Shown here: piece by piece, positions 52,504-63,173 of the stretch
Position numbering within the stretch: position 1 is the first letter of the stretch
Layout of the letters: the number at the start of each line of letters is the position of its first letter
Assembly (NCBI RefSeq): GCF_032818155.1
Contig: NZ_CP102589.1
Span: 2,342,001-2,406,000 of the forward strand
Direction of reading: 5' to 3'
DNA length: 64,000 nucleotides
Source of the DNA: Niallia taxi
GTDB taxonomy: Bacteria > Bacillota > Bacilli > Bacillales > Cytobacillaceae
Position numbers and translations under genes: made by a program
The notes under the pieces: model-generated
What the model saw: only the letters and a program-made list of their open reading frames with translations
Databases searched by the model: none
Told to the model about the DNA's origin: nothing

Positions 52504-53403
52504 TTAATCCTCCTTCGATTCGTAATGAACCCAGAATTTAGACGTTTTGAACAAAATAAGTGTTAATATGCCAACAATGACGAGCAGCACCCATGCCATC
52601 GCAGATGCATAGCCCATTTGAAAGAAGTTGAACGCCTTTTGAAAGATATACAGGGAATACAGAAGTGTGCCATCAAGCGGTCCACCTTCCCCCTTTGTGA
52701 TGATGTATGCTGGAGTGAAAGTCATAAAGGCAGAAATCGTCTGCATTACAAGGTTAAAGAAAATAATTGGGCTTAATAGTGGTAGCGTGATTTTAAAGAA
52801 AACTTGAAATCTGTTAGCACCATCTACATTTGCCGCTTCATGATAGGAAGGCGGAATGTTTTTCAAGCCTGCCAAAAAGATCAGCATCGAGGAACCAAAT
52901 TGCCAAATAGCAAGGAAAATCAGCGTCCATAATGCTTTTGTTGGGTCTTGATACCAAAGGATTTTCTTATCAATACCAAAGAAAAACAGCAGGGCATTCA
53001 GTGTTCCTTCATTACCGAAAATGTTTCTCCACATGATCGCAACAGCAACACTTCCTCCGATAATGGAAGGCAGATAAAAAAGGGTGCGATAAAGTCCTAC
53101 TGCTCTAGACGCCTTATTGAGAAGCATGGCGACAATCAGCGCAAAAATCAGCCTGAGAGGCACACCTGCAAACACGTACGTAAAGGTTACCTTTAATGAT
53201 TGCCAAAACTTTTCATCACCTGTGAACATTTCCTTGAAATTATCCAAGCCAACCCACACTGGTGTTGAAAATAAATCGTAGCTTGTAAAGGATAAGTACA
53301 AGGAAACGGCCATTGGAATAATGGTAAATGCCATAAAACCGATAATGAACGGGGATATAAATGCATAGCCTGCCAGATTTTCACTTGCGAGCCGTTTTTT
53401 CAT
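52504..53403 (-). CDS. yesP: ABC sugar importer permease (YesP-like)
   Basis: This 299-residue partner permease has six transmembrane helices, the N-terminal segment [14 protein letters not shown] and the EAA loop [20 protein letters not shown] (about 205-224). The frame could open six codons earlier, but AGGAG sits nine bases before ATG 53403. It is preceded by a 64-base gap with a hairpin that may lower its expression relative to the binding protein. Confidence 0.9.
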   Translation of the reverse strand: MKKRLASENLAGYAFISPFIIGFMAFTIIPMAVSLYLSFTSYDLFSTPVWVGLDNFKEMFTGDEKFWQSLKVTFTYVFAGVPLRLIFALIVAMLLNKASRAVGLYRTLFYLPSIIGGSVAVAIMWRNIFGNEGTLNALLFFFGIDKKILWYQDPTKALWTLIFLAIWQFGSSMLIFLAGLKNIPPSYHEAANVDGANRFQVFFKITLPLLSPIIFFNLVMQTISAFMTFTPAYIITKGEGGPLDGTLLYSLYIFQKAFNFFQMGYASAMAWVLLVIVGILTLILFKTSKFWVHYESKED

Positions 53404-53437
53404 GCGGTTCAACTCCTCCATGGAACTTAGCAGGAAA

Positions 53438-53458
53438 GGAGGAACATGTTATTCCTCC
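53438..53458 (-). terminator. intergenic hairpin between yesO and yesP
   Basis: GGAGGAA/TTCCTCC with a seven-base loop. Such hairpins after a binding-protein gene often stabilise the upstream mRNA or partly stop transcription, so more YesO than permease is made. Confidence 0.5.
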
Positions 53459-53467
53459 CTTCTTGCC

Positions 53468-54796
<1,329 letters not shown>

Positions 54797-54861
54797 TTAA
54801 TGCATTTTCACCGGATTCGTAATGAAAAAAACAGACTTCGATGTGTAAATAACAGAGGTGA

Positions 54862-54875
54862 TTAAAACGCTTTCA
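54862..54875. promoter_or_regulatory. cre-like box at the yesN end / yesO promoter
   Basis: TTAAAACGCTTTCA matches the CcpA consensus at 13 of 14 positions. It overlaps the yesN stop codon about 105 bases upstream of yesO. Confidence 0.55.
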
Positions 54876-56435
54876 TATTTTATTTAAGGTTTTTCTATAT
54901 TCTGAAGGTGTGTAGCCTGTGTATTTCTTGAATACTTGGCTGAAATATTGTGGATTGTCACCAAAGCCAATCTGATCGGCCAAGGTCACCATTTTGACAT
55001 CTTCCACATCTGTAATATAGGCAATAGCTTTTTCAATTCTCCATTTAGTCAAATAGGCAGAAAACCGTTCTCCAGTTTCTTGTTTAAATAACTTGCCTAA
55101 GTAGTCCGGATTCATATAAAGCATTTCATTTGCCACATTTTTAAGAGACAGCTCTGGATTAGCAAAATGTGTTTCGATAATATCGATTACTTTGCTAATA
55201 ACAGATGATTGCTTTGATTGAAGGCGAGCTTTGTTTTTTTTCGCCAAAAGTGTAGCAACTGTATCCAAGTATTCCTTCATTTGCTGAACCGTCTTCATTG
55301 CCAGCAGCTCGGCAGTACCTGCATGCAAGTCCATCTGGTTTTCCCTATCAACCGTTTGAATAATCGTTTTGTAAAGCTGGATACAATAGGATTTAGTCTG
55401 ATGAATGCCAAGCCGTTCCCGCCCCATTCGTTCAAATAGGTTATTTAGCTCTTTATGTGCTTCGTCCTCTATTCCAGCTTTAATCATGAGACAAACAGGC
55501 TGTTCGTCCATCACAAACTTTGGAGAACATTTTTGTGCTGTTTGCGGGTGAATATCTGTATTTGTAATAATTTTGCCTATTCCTACATAAAACTTGTGAC
55601 CAATGTATTCAAGTGCGAGATTATATAAGGTTTTCACTGTCTCAACAGGACCTGGTCCGCTTAGTGCGACTGTCATTTCGACACAATGATTGAAAGTTAG
55701 CTCTTTTTGCATGGCTATAATCTTGTTTTTACATTCCTCTATCCCTGTCTCTGTATCCATTATGAAAATGGCATGCTTACCAATCACCGTATGGAGAACA
55801 AGATTTGGCAGAAAGTCTGCAGCAGTTTCGACTATTGATGATAATTGCTCATATGTTACGTCACCTTCCATTTCAATAAGCACAAGCATGACTTGGTGCA
55901 TGCGGTCTGTAATGGCAAATAAATGCTCATAACGGGAGAAATCCTTTTTATCTCCTTTTCCTGTGAAGAGCTCTGACAATAGCTGCGCTTTCATAAATGG
56001 TTGGATTTTTTCTAAATTTTCCTCTAAAAGCAGAAATTTTTCTTGCTGTTGCTTCTTCTCTTCTAGCTCTTTAATGATGTCTTGAAGTGCAGCTGTTATT
56101 TTCTCTTCATTACATGGCTTTAACAAGTAGTTTTTAACACCATACAGCATCGCTTTCCTTGCATACTCAAACTCTCCAAAGCCTGACAGAAGAATGAAGC
56201 TAGTGGATGGGAACTCCTCATGAACTTTTTTGGCAAGTGCGATTCCATCCATTCCAGGCATCTTAATATCACTTATGACAATATCCGGTTTACAGGTCGA
56301 TATTTTTTCGTATGCATCAATCCCATTCCTCGCTGTTGCCACAAGCTCTGTATTTAAAGAGCTCCAATTAATCACACTCGAAATGCCTTCTACAATAATT
56401 CTTTCATCATCTGCCAATAATACTTTATAGGTCAT
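54873..56435 (-). CDS. yesN: AraC-type response regulator (YesN-like)
   Basis: This 520-residue regulator has a receiver domain (1-120) with phospho-acceptor Asp56 in DIVISDIKMPGMDG and Lys in YLLKPCNEE, a long middle region and a C-terminal AraC HTH pair (about 415-518; LSLKNVANEMLYMNPDYLGK and FGDNPQYFSQVFKKYTGYTP). Partner of the YesM-like kinase. It probably activates the yesO promoter and downstream genes in response to pectin fragments. A GTG three codons earlier would overlap yesM; AGGGG spacing favours the ATG at 56435. Confidence 0.9.
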   Translation of the reverse strand: MTYKVLLADDERIIVEGISSVINWSSLNTELVATARNGIDAYEKISTCKPDIVISDIKMPGMDGIALAKKVHEEFPSTSFILLSGFGEFEYARKAMLYGVKNYLLKPCNEEKITAALQDIIKELEEKKQQQEKFLLLEENLEKIQPFMKAQLLSELFTGKGDKKDFSRYEHLFAITDRMHQVMLVLIEMEGDVTYEQLSSIVETAADFLPNLVLHTVIGKHAIFIMDTETGIEECKNKIIAMQKELTFNHCVEMTVALSGPGPVETVKTLYNLALEYIGHKFYVGIGKIITNTDIHPQTAQKCSPKFVMDEQPVCLMIKAGIEDEAHKELNNLFERMGRERLGIHQTKSYCIQLYKTIIQTVDRENQMDLHAGTAELLAMKTVQQMKEYLDTVATLLAKKNKARLQSKQSSVISKVIDIIETHFANPELSLKNVANEMLYMNPDYLGKLFKQETGERFSAYLTKWRIEKAIAYITDVEDVKMVTLADQIGFGDNPQYFSQVFKKYTGYTPSEYRKTLNKI

Positions 56436-56437
56436 CT

Positions 56438-58198
56438 CTAACACCCCTTTGTAATAGGTAAAATGACTGTTACAGCTGTCCCTTTCTCATCAAGATTCTC
56501 TATTTGTAGACCATACTGTTCACCGAATCCTAATTTAATGCGTGTATCAATATTATTTAGACCAATTCCTGTGCCTTTCGGTTTAATAATGCCTTTTTTT
56601 ATGTATTGAAGTGTATTAGGATCAATCCCTGGGCCATTATCCTCAACGCGGATGTGCAGATTGTTATCTACAACAACTGCTTCAAGCTTTATAATCGACA
56701 TTTCCAGCGAAGGCTCTACTGCGTGTTGAAAGGAATTCTCCAGAAGCGGCTGGAGAGTTAATTTCGGGATAGAAACACACATTACAGATGCTGGAATATC
56801 CATCTGGAATTCGAGGCGATCTCCAAAACGATAATGTTGAATAGTCAAATAGCTTTGGACGATTTCCAGCTCCTTTTCCACTGTTATGATATCTTCATTG
56901 AAGTTAATGGAATTACGCATTAGATGTCCAAGTGCCTCGACCATACTGGAAATTTGCTGCTGCTTGTTGGTTTTGGCAAGCCAGTTGACCGATTCCAAAG
57001 TATTATAAAGAAAATGCGGATTGATTTGTGCTTGTAATGCCTTGAACTCTGTTTCCTTTACTAGTAATTGCTTTGAGAAATTTTCCTTTATCAGTTCATC
57101 TATGCGCTGAACCATCGTTTTAAAGTTCCGATAAAGGGTTCCTACCTCATCAACAGGCATTTCATCTACTTTAAGTGCTTGCACTGCCATAAAGTCGCCT
57201 TTTTGTACCTGCTGCATCGTCGTCGCAAGCCCCTCAATTGGGTTAGTAATTCTTTTTAAAAACTCGAATCCAATCGAAATTAACAAAATAAATAACAAGC
57301 TGAAAATAAGAATCATCGAATATTTGACTACTGTTATTTTTGAAAACATAGCGTTAAAGGGAATGACGTTCCAATAGGTCCAGTCTTCAAAATTAGTGGC
57401 AATATGATTAACAAAATATCTTTCTCCATTTATTTTTTCGATGCCATAGCCTTGCCCTTTTTTAGACTGAAAATAATATTCTGTTAAACCAGCCCTTTCT
57501 TTTTGTGAATAAAAGACTTGATTACTATTGGAGATGATAATATTGCCTCCTGCTTCTCCTTGTGATAAAGGAAGGCCTGTGACAATTTTATCTAGGTTAA
57601 CCCGAATCACTAATTTACCTAATTTTTCGAAATTTAAGTTCTCATAGGAGCGAAGAAGACGAACAGATGTTAAAAATTCATTTACACCGTCCATTTCCAA
57701 CCAATAATTTTTGCCTTCATATTGATCTGCTTGATATAGGGCCAGACGCTTTTCCTTTTCACCAAGCGGTTTGGAGCTGGAGCCTGCCAGAAACTCGCGG
57801 CCGCTCGAATCGTATATATAGATAGAGTGAATATATTTCTCTGAACTGACATAACTGGCCAATTCTTCCTCTAACTTTTGTTCTAACCGGTATATATCAT
57901 AGTGTGTTACATTGCCTTGCAGCTCTTGCAGAGCAGATTGTATTTGCGGATCTACCGCAATATTAAAGCTCGCCTCTTCTACTCGTTCGAGCTGTTCTTC
58001 AATGCTGTTAGACGACATCATTAACACCTGCGACGATTTAGCATATATTTGTTCATCATAAAGAGAAAAGGCATATTGCAAACCTATTAATACAAGTGCA
58101 AGGGTGACAATCATCAACAGCGTGATGCGGATAAAGAGCTTAACATTAAGCTTGGAATTTTGATAGGTTGCTACTAATTTGGACCAAGTTTTTTTCAT
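56438..58198 (-). CDS. yesM: sensor histidine kinase (YesM-like)
   Basis: This 586-residue membrane kinase has TM1 (about 20-45), a large extracellular sensor domain (about 50-285), TM2 (about 290-312), a HAMP region (NPIEGLATTMQQVQKGDF) and a HisKA_4/LytS-type kinase with phospho-His in NPHFLYNTLESVNWL and the ATP motif VEDNGPGID. The sensor domain probably senses saccharides or the binding-protein complex. It follows yesL at 24 bases and precedes yesN at 2 bases. Confidence 0.9.
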   Translation of the reverse strand: MKKTWSKLVATYQNSKLNVKLFIRITLLMIVTLALVLIGLQYAFSLYDEQIYAKSSQVLMMSSNSIEEQLERVEEASFNIAVDPQIQSALQELQGNVTHYDIYRLEQKLEEELASYVSSEKYIHSIYIYDSSGREFLAGSSSKPLGEKEKRLALYQADQYEGKNYWLEMDGVNEFLTSVRLLRSYENLNFEKLGKLVIRVNLDKIVTGLPLSQGEAGGNIIISNSNQVFYSQKERAGLTEYYFQSKKGQGYGIEKINGERYFVNHIATNFEDWTYWNVIPFNAMFSKITVVKYSMILIFSLLFILLISIGFEFLKRITNPIEGLATTMQQVQKGDFMAVQALKVDEMPVDEVGTLYRNFKTMVQRIDELIKENFSKQLLVKETEFKALQAQINPHFLYNTLESVNWLAKTNKQQQISSMVEALGHLMRNSINFNEDIITVEKELEIVQSYLTIQHYRFGDRLEFQMDIPASVMCVSIPKLTLQPLLENSFQHAVEPSLEMSIIKLEAVVVDNNLHIRVEDNGPGIDPNTLQYIKKGIIKPKGTGIGLNNIDTRIKLGFGEQYGLQIENLDEKGTAVTVILPITKGC

Positions 58199-58222
58199 GT
58201 GAAAGCTCCCTTACCTTAAAAA

Positions 58223-58855
58223 TTATTGGCGGGCCTCTTGGTTGCCTGTTTGGCTGCTGATGCTTTGGAATGCTTTAAGAGCAAATGCGGTCGTTATTAC
58301 TGCAAACAAACTGCCGCTAAAGAAAATAATGACGGTAACATGAAGCAAGCTGACAAAAATGGCCCCCATACCGCCCGCCACTAAGCCAAGTGTATGAAAT
58401 GGCTTTGTAAAGCCGATAAGAAAAGCATATTTAAAGGTGCTGACCAATGGAATATCATAGTGTACGTACACGGGAAATACAAACAATAGCAGTACAGTGA
58501 ACACAAGCAGCAAGCTTAATAAAATAATGGCCATTATGGACGTTTCTTCGTTCATAGATTCAATGATTTTGAAGTCAACATAAAAAATAGCCGCTAACCC
58601 AAGCAGGATAAATCCAAGCAAATTTGCTTTCCGAAATTCCTGTTTAAAAGCGGCAAAAAAGCTGGAGAAAATGCGGATATCTGTGTTACCAAGCAGCCAT
58701 TGTCTCGAAACACTGTACATAGCAACAGTAGAAGGTCCTATCCCAAATACAACCAAACCACAAAGTGTAAACACTCCCCATAGCAGATTAAGATATGCAA
58801 GCCTTGTTACCCATTCACAAAAACGGTAAATCCCATTCGCGACAAAATGATACAT
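58223..58855 (-). CDS. yesL: DUF624 membrane protein (YesL-like)
   Basis: This 210-residue membrane protein with about five helices has FGIGPSTVAMYSVSRQWLLG, the DUF624 core motif (residues about 36-55). Members are found at the head of sugar-uptake operons; function unknown. Here it is the first gene of the locus. The ATG at 58855 follows GGGAGGT and is preferred to a start five codons earlier. A palindromic cre-like box lies about 30-40 bases upstream. Confidence 0.85.
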   Translation of the reverse strand: MYHFVANGIYRFCEWVTRLAYLNLLWGVFTLCGLVVFGIGPSTVAMYSVSRQWLLGNTDIRIFSSFFAAFKQEFRKANLLGFILLGLAAIFYVDFKIIESMNEETSIMAIILLSLLLVFTVLLLFVFPVYVHYDIPLVSTFKYAFLIGFTKPFHTLGLVAGGMGAIFVSLLHVTVIIFFSGSLFAVITTAFALKAFQSISSQTGNQEARQ

Positions 58856-58882
58856 TGTGCTACCTCCCATATTCCATTAGTT

Positions 58883-58897
58883 TTGAAGCGCTTTCAA
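58883..58897. promoter_or_regulatory. palindromic cre-like box upstream of yesL
   Basis: TTGAAGCGCTTTCAA contains the AGCGCT core and nearly symmetric arms; it matches the CcpA consensus at 12 of 14 positions in either direction. Confidence 0.5.
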
Positions 58898-59155
58898 AAA
58901 TATGTAATTTTCTGCTTTCTTTAAGTGTAATGAAAAATGGTGGCATAAGTGTGCAAAATAACAGATATTAGTGTATAAAAAACAGTGATTTATAGATTAC
59001 TTGCATCGCTTCCTCTCTATTGCTAGTTAGGTTTGTACGGTTATATTATATAGTAAATCTACCATTTTTTGAAAGCTGTTCAAAAGAATATAGGGAAATA
59101 AACCCATTTTTTTCGCGTTATTCTTCGGTTTTGCATGCTTATCTACCAATGCTTA
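58898..59155. other. intergenic stretch before the corA terminator
   Basis: About 260 bases carrying the probable yesL promoter. No coding frame with ribosome site and no RNA fold recognised. Confidence 0.4.
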
Positions 59156-59156
59156 T

Positions 59157-59192
59157 AAAAAAAGATGCCCGCAATAATTTGCGCAAGCATCA
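59157..59192 (-). terminator. terminator of corA
   Basis: GATGCTTGCGCAA/TTGCGGGCATC stem (small bulge), minus strand, then seven T. Confidence 0.8.
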
Positions 59193-59203
59193 TCCCTACT
59201 CTG

Positions 59204-60160
59204 TTATTTAAACCAGCCCTTCCTTCTAAACCACAAGATCATCATTACTCCCATTGCTGCCATGAAGGCAAGAGAAATATAATAGCCATAATGCCAAGTT
59301 AATTCTGGCATATGCTTAAAGTTCATTCCATAAATACCCGCAATGAATGTTAATGGGGAAAATATCGAGGTGATGATGGTGAGCACCTTCATCACATTAT
59401 TTGTTTGATGGGAGTTCAAAGACAAATAGCTGTCGCGCATATCTGCCGTCATTTCTCTATTTGACATCACCATCTCTGAGAGCTTTAACAAGTGATCATA
59501 AATATCGGAAAAATACTCTCTTCGTTCCTTAATTCCGCCTAAATGATGAGAGTTAAGCATCCGGTATAATAAATCACGCATTGGATGCACAGTATGCCTT
59601 AAATTCAGCAGCATATACCTTACATCAAAAAGCTCCTCCATTAAATCGTTCATCGAAATATTTTGCGTATTATCTTCAATCTTATCGAGTTCGTCCTCTA
59701 AACTGTAGATAAGCGGAAAATAATTATCAACAATTTTATCCAGTATGTGATAAAACACATAATAGGGATCCCATTTTTCTGCATGCTGATGGGATAATAA
59801 ATTGCTCCACACCTGCGTTACTTCGATTGTCGGTGAAAAATGAAAGGTGACAATTCCAGCATCACCAACAAACATATCAAGCTCTTCTTTTACGATTTCT
59901 TTCTCCTCAATACGCAAAATATGTGTGACATAAAAGGCATGATTTTCATAATAATCAAGCTTTGGTCGCTGTAAACGGTGAATGCAGTCCTCAACAGCAA
60001 GTGGATGAAAATGAAATGTTTCAGTAAGATGTCTGATTTCATCCTCTGTCGGTTCACTAAAGTCAACCCAGTACCATTTAAACTTACCGATATCGACATT
60101 ATTTAAGGAACTACTTCCTTCTAATTTATTTTCATATGTAATGCCAATAATCTGAATCAA
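59204..60160 (-). CDS. corA: CorA family magnesium/cobalt transporter
   Basis: This 318-residue channel has a large cytoplasmic N-terminal domain (1-255) and two C-terminal transmembrane helices. The signature GMN is in FIAGIYGMNFKHMPE near residue 280, with the loop MPEL. It mediates gated uptake of magnesium and possibly cobalt or nickel. The start is TTG at 60160, with AAAGGAG nine bases upstream. It is monocistronic. No magnesium riboswitch fold is recognised upstream. Confidence 0.9.
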   Translation of the reverse strand: MIQIIGITYENKLEGSSSLNNVDIGKFKWYWVDFSEPTEDEIRHLTETFHFHPLAVEDCIHRLQRPKLDYYENHAFYVTHILRIEEKEIVKEELDMFVGDAGIVTFHFSPTIEVTQVWSNLLSHQHAEKWDPYYVFYHILDKIVDNYFPLIYSLEDELDKIEDNTQNISMNDLMEELFDVRYMLLNLRHTVHPMRDLLYRMLNSHHLGGIKERREYFSDIYDHLLKLSEMVMSNREMTADMRDSYLSLNSHQTNNVMKVLTIITSIFSPLTFIAGIYGMNFKHMPELTWHYGYYISLAFMAAMGVMMILWFRRKGWFK

Positions 60161-60296
60161 AAAAAACAGCTCCTTTGTCTGAACAGTTCCCGTTATGCTT
60201 ATCGTTCCCGACAGGTCGAATTTTCATGAAAGTTAATATTCGTTTTAGCTGATTTGCTGATCATAGAAAAGTATGATAAAAGGCGTAATTATGACT

Positions 60297-60348
60297 AAAG
60301 AAAAATGAACCTATTATAGAGATTTCTATAATAGGTTCATTTTTCTTT
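60297..60348. repeat. perfect 24-base inverted repeat with GATT loop
   Basis: Arms at 60297-60320 and 60325-60348 are exactly complementary, both AT-rich with A/T tracts at the ends. It lies between two minus-strand genes, 80 bases downstream of the M50B gene, so it may be a strong intrinsic terminator of that gene (T run at the end of the 3' arm). Confidence 0.75.
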
Positions 60349-60427
60349 TGGTTAATGTTATAAGCTTGCGTTCTACAAAAAGCGAGTTTGTTCAATAGAA
60401 CTTTGTTTAGTTAATAATCAGCCTATT

Positions 60428-61084
60428 TCATTGAATAATATGGTTAACACTTAAATAGCTGAAAAACACTGCTTGACAAAAAAACAGGAGTCCCCAAATA
60501 AAAGCGGGGATGATTTTTGTCATTTCGGCAAGGCTTGTTGCATCTCCGGCCCTTTTCGGCCTTTTAATGCTCAAATAAAGGATTGTAAAAGCACTTTTAA
60601 TGGATTCAGCAAACAAAATACATGTAAGGAGCTGGAGTATATGAACCTTTAGCATTGCGCTTCCATAAATCGAAAGCCATAGAAAAACGCTGCTTGCACA
60701 AACAATCCAAATAAAACCATAAAGATTTCTAATCCACAAAACTAATGCTGTTAAGCACAAACCTACATAAATAAATAACAGCATACCATAAGCTCCTATT
60801 GTTATCATCCAAATAGAAAAGAAGGAGAACGCAGATGCAAACACATACCCTGACAGTGTTGTGATGAATCTTGAAAACCAATTAGCATGCATAGTAAAGG
60901 CGAGGCCCTCTGTATTTGCAAACAAGTGAATTTTTTTGACTTTTCCTCCACAAATAATCGCCATTACTCCATGCCCTATTTCATGGATCAATGTTTGAAT
61001 GACCGCAACATATTTTCCTAGTATGGGGATATGCAGAAGAACGACTGCGGCAAGTAAATATATTAGAAAGCTAGTTAATGTCAT
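60428..61084 (-). CDS. M50B-like membrane metalloprotease
   Basis: This 218-residue integral membrane protein has about six hydrophobic helices. The zinc signature HEIGH lies in IQTLIHEIGHGVMAII (near residue 34), which places it with the M50B-like group (PF13398). The second metal motif of site-2 proteases is not evident, so it may be inactive as a protease or a divergent form. The ATG at 61084 follows AGGAGGAG; the frame opens 21 codons earlier without a ribosome site. Substrate unknown. Confidence 0.78.
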   Translation of the reverse strand: MTLTSFLIYLLAAVVLLHIPILGKYVAVIQTLIHEIGHGVMAIICGGKVKKIHLFANTEGLAFTMHANWFSRFITTLSGYVFASAFSFFSIWMITIGAYGMLLFIYVGLCLTALVLWIRNLYGFIWIVCASSVFLWLSIYGSAMLKVHILQLLTCILFAESIKSAFTILYLSIKRPKRAGDATSLAEMTKIIPAFIWGLLFFCQAVFFSYLSVNHIIQ

Positions 61085-61297
61085 GATTGCTCCTCCTATA
61101 TTAATAATGTCTGTGTTTTCTGTAATAAGTTGTACTCCCTTTAGCATTATAGCCGCTGATTCTTAATAAATCCTAAAATCTTAATTATTTTTGTGATTTA
61201 TAAGCACGATTCCTATTTTGATGCTTTGTCCAAGCAAACTAGCTTTAAGCCACATTTAATAATATGAATAGCATGCAGAAGCAAAGGAATGATGATA

Positions 61298-61984
61298 TTG
61301 AATTTACAGGAACTAAAAGGGTCCTATGATTTACTGCTCGGAATTGGCAGCTGGTGTGGACCTTCCTTGAATTTAAGAAGGCATAATTTACGGAGATTTG
61401 CCTTTCCCCTTGATTGGATGGTTTCCAACTCAGTTTCAGATGTGACTCGGTTATTTAACAACAAGTTTCAAGGCTTTATGGAATTCTCGAATCTTGTCCA
61501 GACAGAAGGAAGTTCCAGCTCTCTTGATGATGGTGTTGCAGTTATGCCCGCACAAGGCGGAACAGAACCAGTTAATGCGCACTTTATTTACGATACCTTT
61601 TATAATATCACCTCTGTTCATGATTTCCCGATTGTCCCTAATCAAGATTGGTCTGTTCATTATCCGGCTTACAAGGAAAAGCTGCAAAAGCGTATCTCCA
61701 GCCTTTTTGAAAAGTTGGCAAGTAGCCCGAAAGTGTTGTTTGTAAGATGGGGATTTGCTACACAAGAAGAGGCAGAAGCACTTTATGATGCCATTTCACA
61801 CTATCGTAATGGGCTTCCGTTTAATCTGTTAATTATGCAGCCGGTAAGCATACAAACTGTTAGCGATATGCATTGGTCACATCCAAGTATATGTGCTGTT
61901 CAAGTGCCTTTAGAGGAGCCTAATAATGACGCTATTTGGGACGAGGTATACAGCGGACTGTCTGTTACTAGTTACTGGTCATAA
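61298..61984 (+). CDS. DUF1796 papain-like cysteine peptidase family protein
   Basis: This protein of about 228 residues contains LLLGIGSWCGPSLNLRRHNL near the N-terminus, followed by FAFPLDWMVS: the conserved Cys and the P-L-D-W motif of DUF1796, a family annotated as putative papain-like cysteine peptidases. A His in the segment NAHFIYDTFYN and others could complete a catalytic site; activity is unproven. AAAGGA is nine bases before the TTG at 61298 and too close to the two ATG codons at 61289 and 61292. It is a single gene ending at a strong terminator. Confidence 0.72.
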   Translation: MNLQELKGSYDLLLGIGSWCGPSLNLRRHNLRRFAFPLDWMVSNSVSDVTRLFNNKFQGFMEFSNLVQTEGSSSSLDDGVAVMPAQGGTEPVNAHFIYDTFYNITSVHDFPIVPNQDWSVHYPAYKEKLQKRISSLFEKLASSPKVLFVRWGFATQEEAEALYDAISHYRNGLPFNLLIMQPVSIQTVSDMHWSHPSICAVQVPLEEPNNDAIWDEVYSGLSVTSYWS

Positions 61985-62030
61985 ACAAAACAAAGCTTTA
62001 TAGCGATACTGCTATAAGGCTTTGTTTTGT
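61984..62030. terminator. terminator, bidirectional
   Basis: Long stem of AACAAAACAAAGC and GCTTTGTTTTGT with an inner TTATAGC/GCTATAA pairing around a six-base loop, between convergent genes. Confidence 0.85.
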
Positions 62031-62054
62031 AATCCTTTTATTTTCTTCACTACT

Positions 62055-62543
62055 TCATTCCCTTTCTGTAACCATCCCTTTTTGAAACCAACACGCAACT
62101 ATTCTCAGGATTACTAACATCATAAGACTGGAACAAAAGCCTAACAGCCAATTCCAATGCAAATATTCTACTAAGGAGGTTGTCCTTTCAACGACAACAC
62201 TATATGTCGGAATGATGAGCCCAAATACCAAAAAGTGGACAATTACCCTTAATTTATTCGTTCCTTGCGGATAATGAAGGATAAATAGCATTCCTATAGT
62301 TGGAAAAATCATATAATGAAGCGAAAAACTTAAATCGGTGGCGAATGGAAATTCTCTATAGGGAAATTTGACGAGATGCAGTTTAATTTGAATGAATTCA
62401 TAAACCCATGCAATGGACTGTGAGCACAGAAAAACCATTTGGGCTAGTCGTTTATTGCTTTTTCGGAAATAGCGAAATAATACTATAAGTGCAGCTGACC
62501 ATAAAATGAGTAATATCCAAGCCTCTTTTTGCATGGTTTTCAC
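62055..62543 (-). CDS. CBO0543-type membrane protein, second of an overlapping pair
   Basis: This 162-residue protein has about five transmembrane helices. The segment SLVEYLHWNWLLGFCSS and the end CWFQKGM resemble the matching segments of its upstream neighbour (KLVEYHQWQWYWSYSS and QWFKKGL), so the two arose by duplication. The length and topology fit the CBO0543 group. The start overlaps the neighbour's stop by four bases, giving translational coupling. Function unknown; a hetero-complex is plausible. Confidence 0.62.
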   Translation of the reverse strand: MKTMQKEAWILLILWSAALIVLFRYFRKSNKRLAQMVFLCSQSIAWVYEFIQIKLHLVKFPYREFPFATDLSFSLHYMIFPTIGMLFILHYPQGTNKLRVIVHFLVFGLIIPTYSVVVERTTSLVEYLHWNWLLGFCSSLMMLVILRIVACWFQKGMVTERE

Positions 62544-63025
62544 CCTAATCCTTTTTTAAACCATTGATAATAAGTATGACTTAAAAATAATACAAATATA
62601 ACACTTGAGTAGCTCCAATACCATTGCCATTGATGATATTCTACCAACTTTGTATAGCGTTCAAGCATAAATTCAATGGCAGTGAAAAAACCGGCAATCA
62701 CAAGATAATATAATACTTGAAACAGAAGCTTTTTTGTTTCTGGGTAATGAAAATTAAAAAGTATGGCCGTTAATGGAAACAAAAAAAACTCAAAATATAT
62801 ACTCGACTTATAATCATGATTATCATCTGGGAGTAATTGAATGGGATATTCGATCCATTTCATTTCCACAACCAACAATCCTGTCGGCCATGTTATGAAT
62901 TGGATAACCAGATATAAAATGAAGGCATCCCTCGCTTTTTCTTTCGGGATGAATCTCCATGCAATGATGATACTAATAACAAGTATGCTGGCTAAAATGA
63001 ATCGATCCACCACCACCAAAAACAA
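62540..63025 (-). CDS. CBO0543-type membrane protein, first of an overlapping pair
   Basis: This 161-residue protein has five transmembrane helices, an external loop with acidic DDNHDYKSS near residue 68, and the shared LVEYHQWQW and QWFKKGL segments. It is the first gene of a two-gene unit and is clearly paralogous to the following gene. The start at 63025 has AGGTGATTG-like sequence upstream. No function known. Confidence 0.62.
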   Translation of the reverse strand: MFLVVVDRFILASILVISIIIAWRFIPKEKARDAFILYLVIQFITWPTGLLVVEMKWIEYPIQLLPDDNHDYKSSIYFEFFLFPLTAILFNFHYPETKKLLFQVLYYLVIAGFFTAIEFMLERYTKLVEYHQWQWYWSYSSVIFVLFLSHTYYQWFKKGLG

Positions 63026-63098
63026 TCACCTCAAATGCTTTGCATACTGTTAGCTTACCCAATAAGTTAAAACCTAGTATCTTGTTTATCATAATACA

Positions 63099-63120
63099 AA
63101 CCCCTGCATTAGCAGGGGTT
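63099..63120. terminator. hairpin after the amidase gene
   Basis: AACCCCTGC/GCAGGGGTT with a four-base loop, located downstream of the amidase (minus strand); the T run is short. Confidence 0.65.
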
Positions 63121-63173
63121 CATAATTAACTTTTCTATTCTTTAAACAGCTGAGCCTATGATTCTCTAAATGC

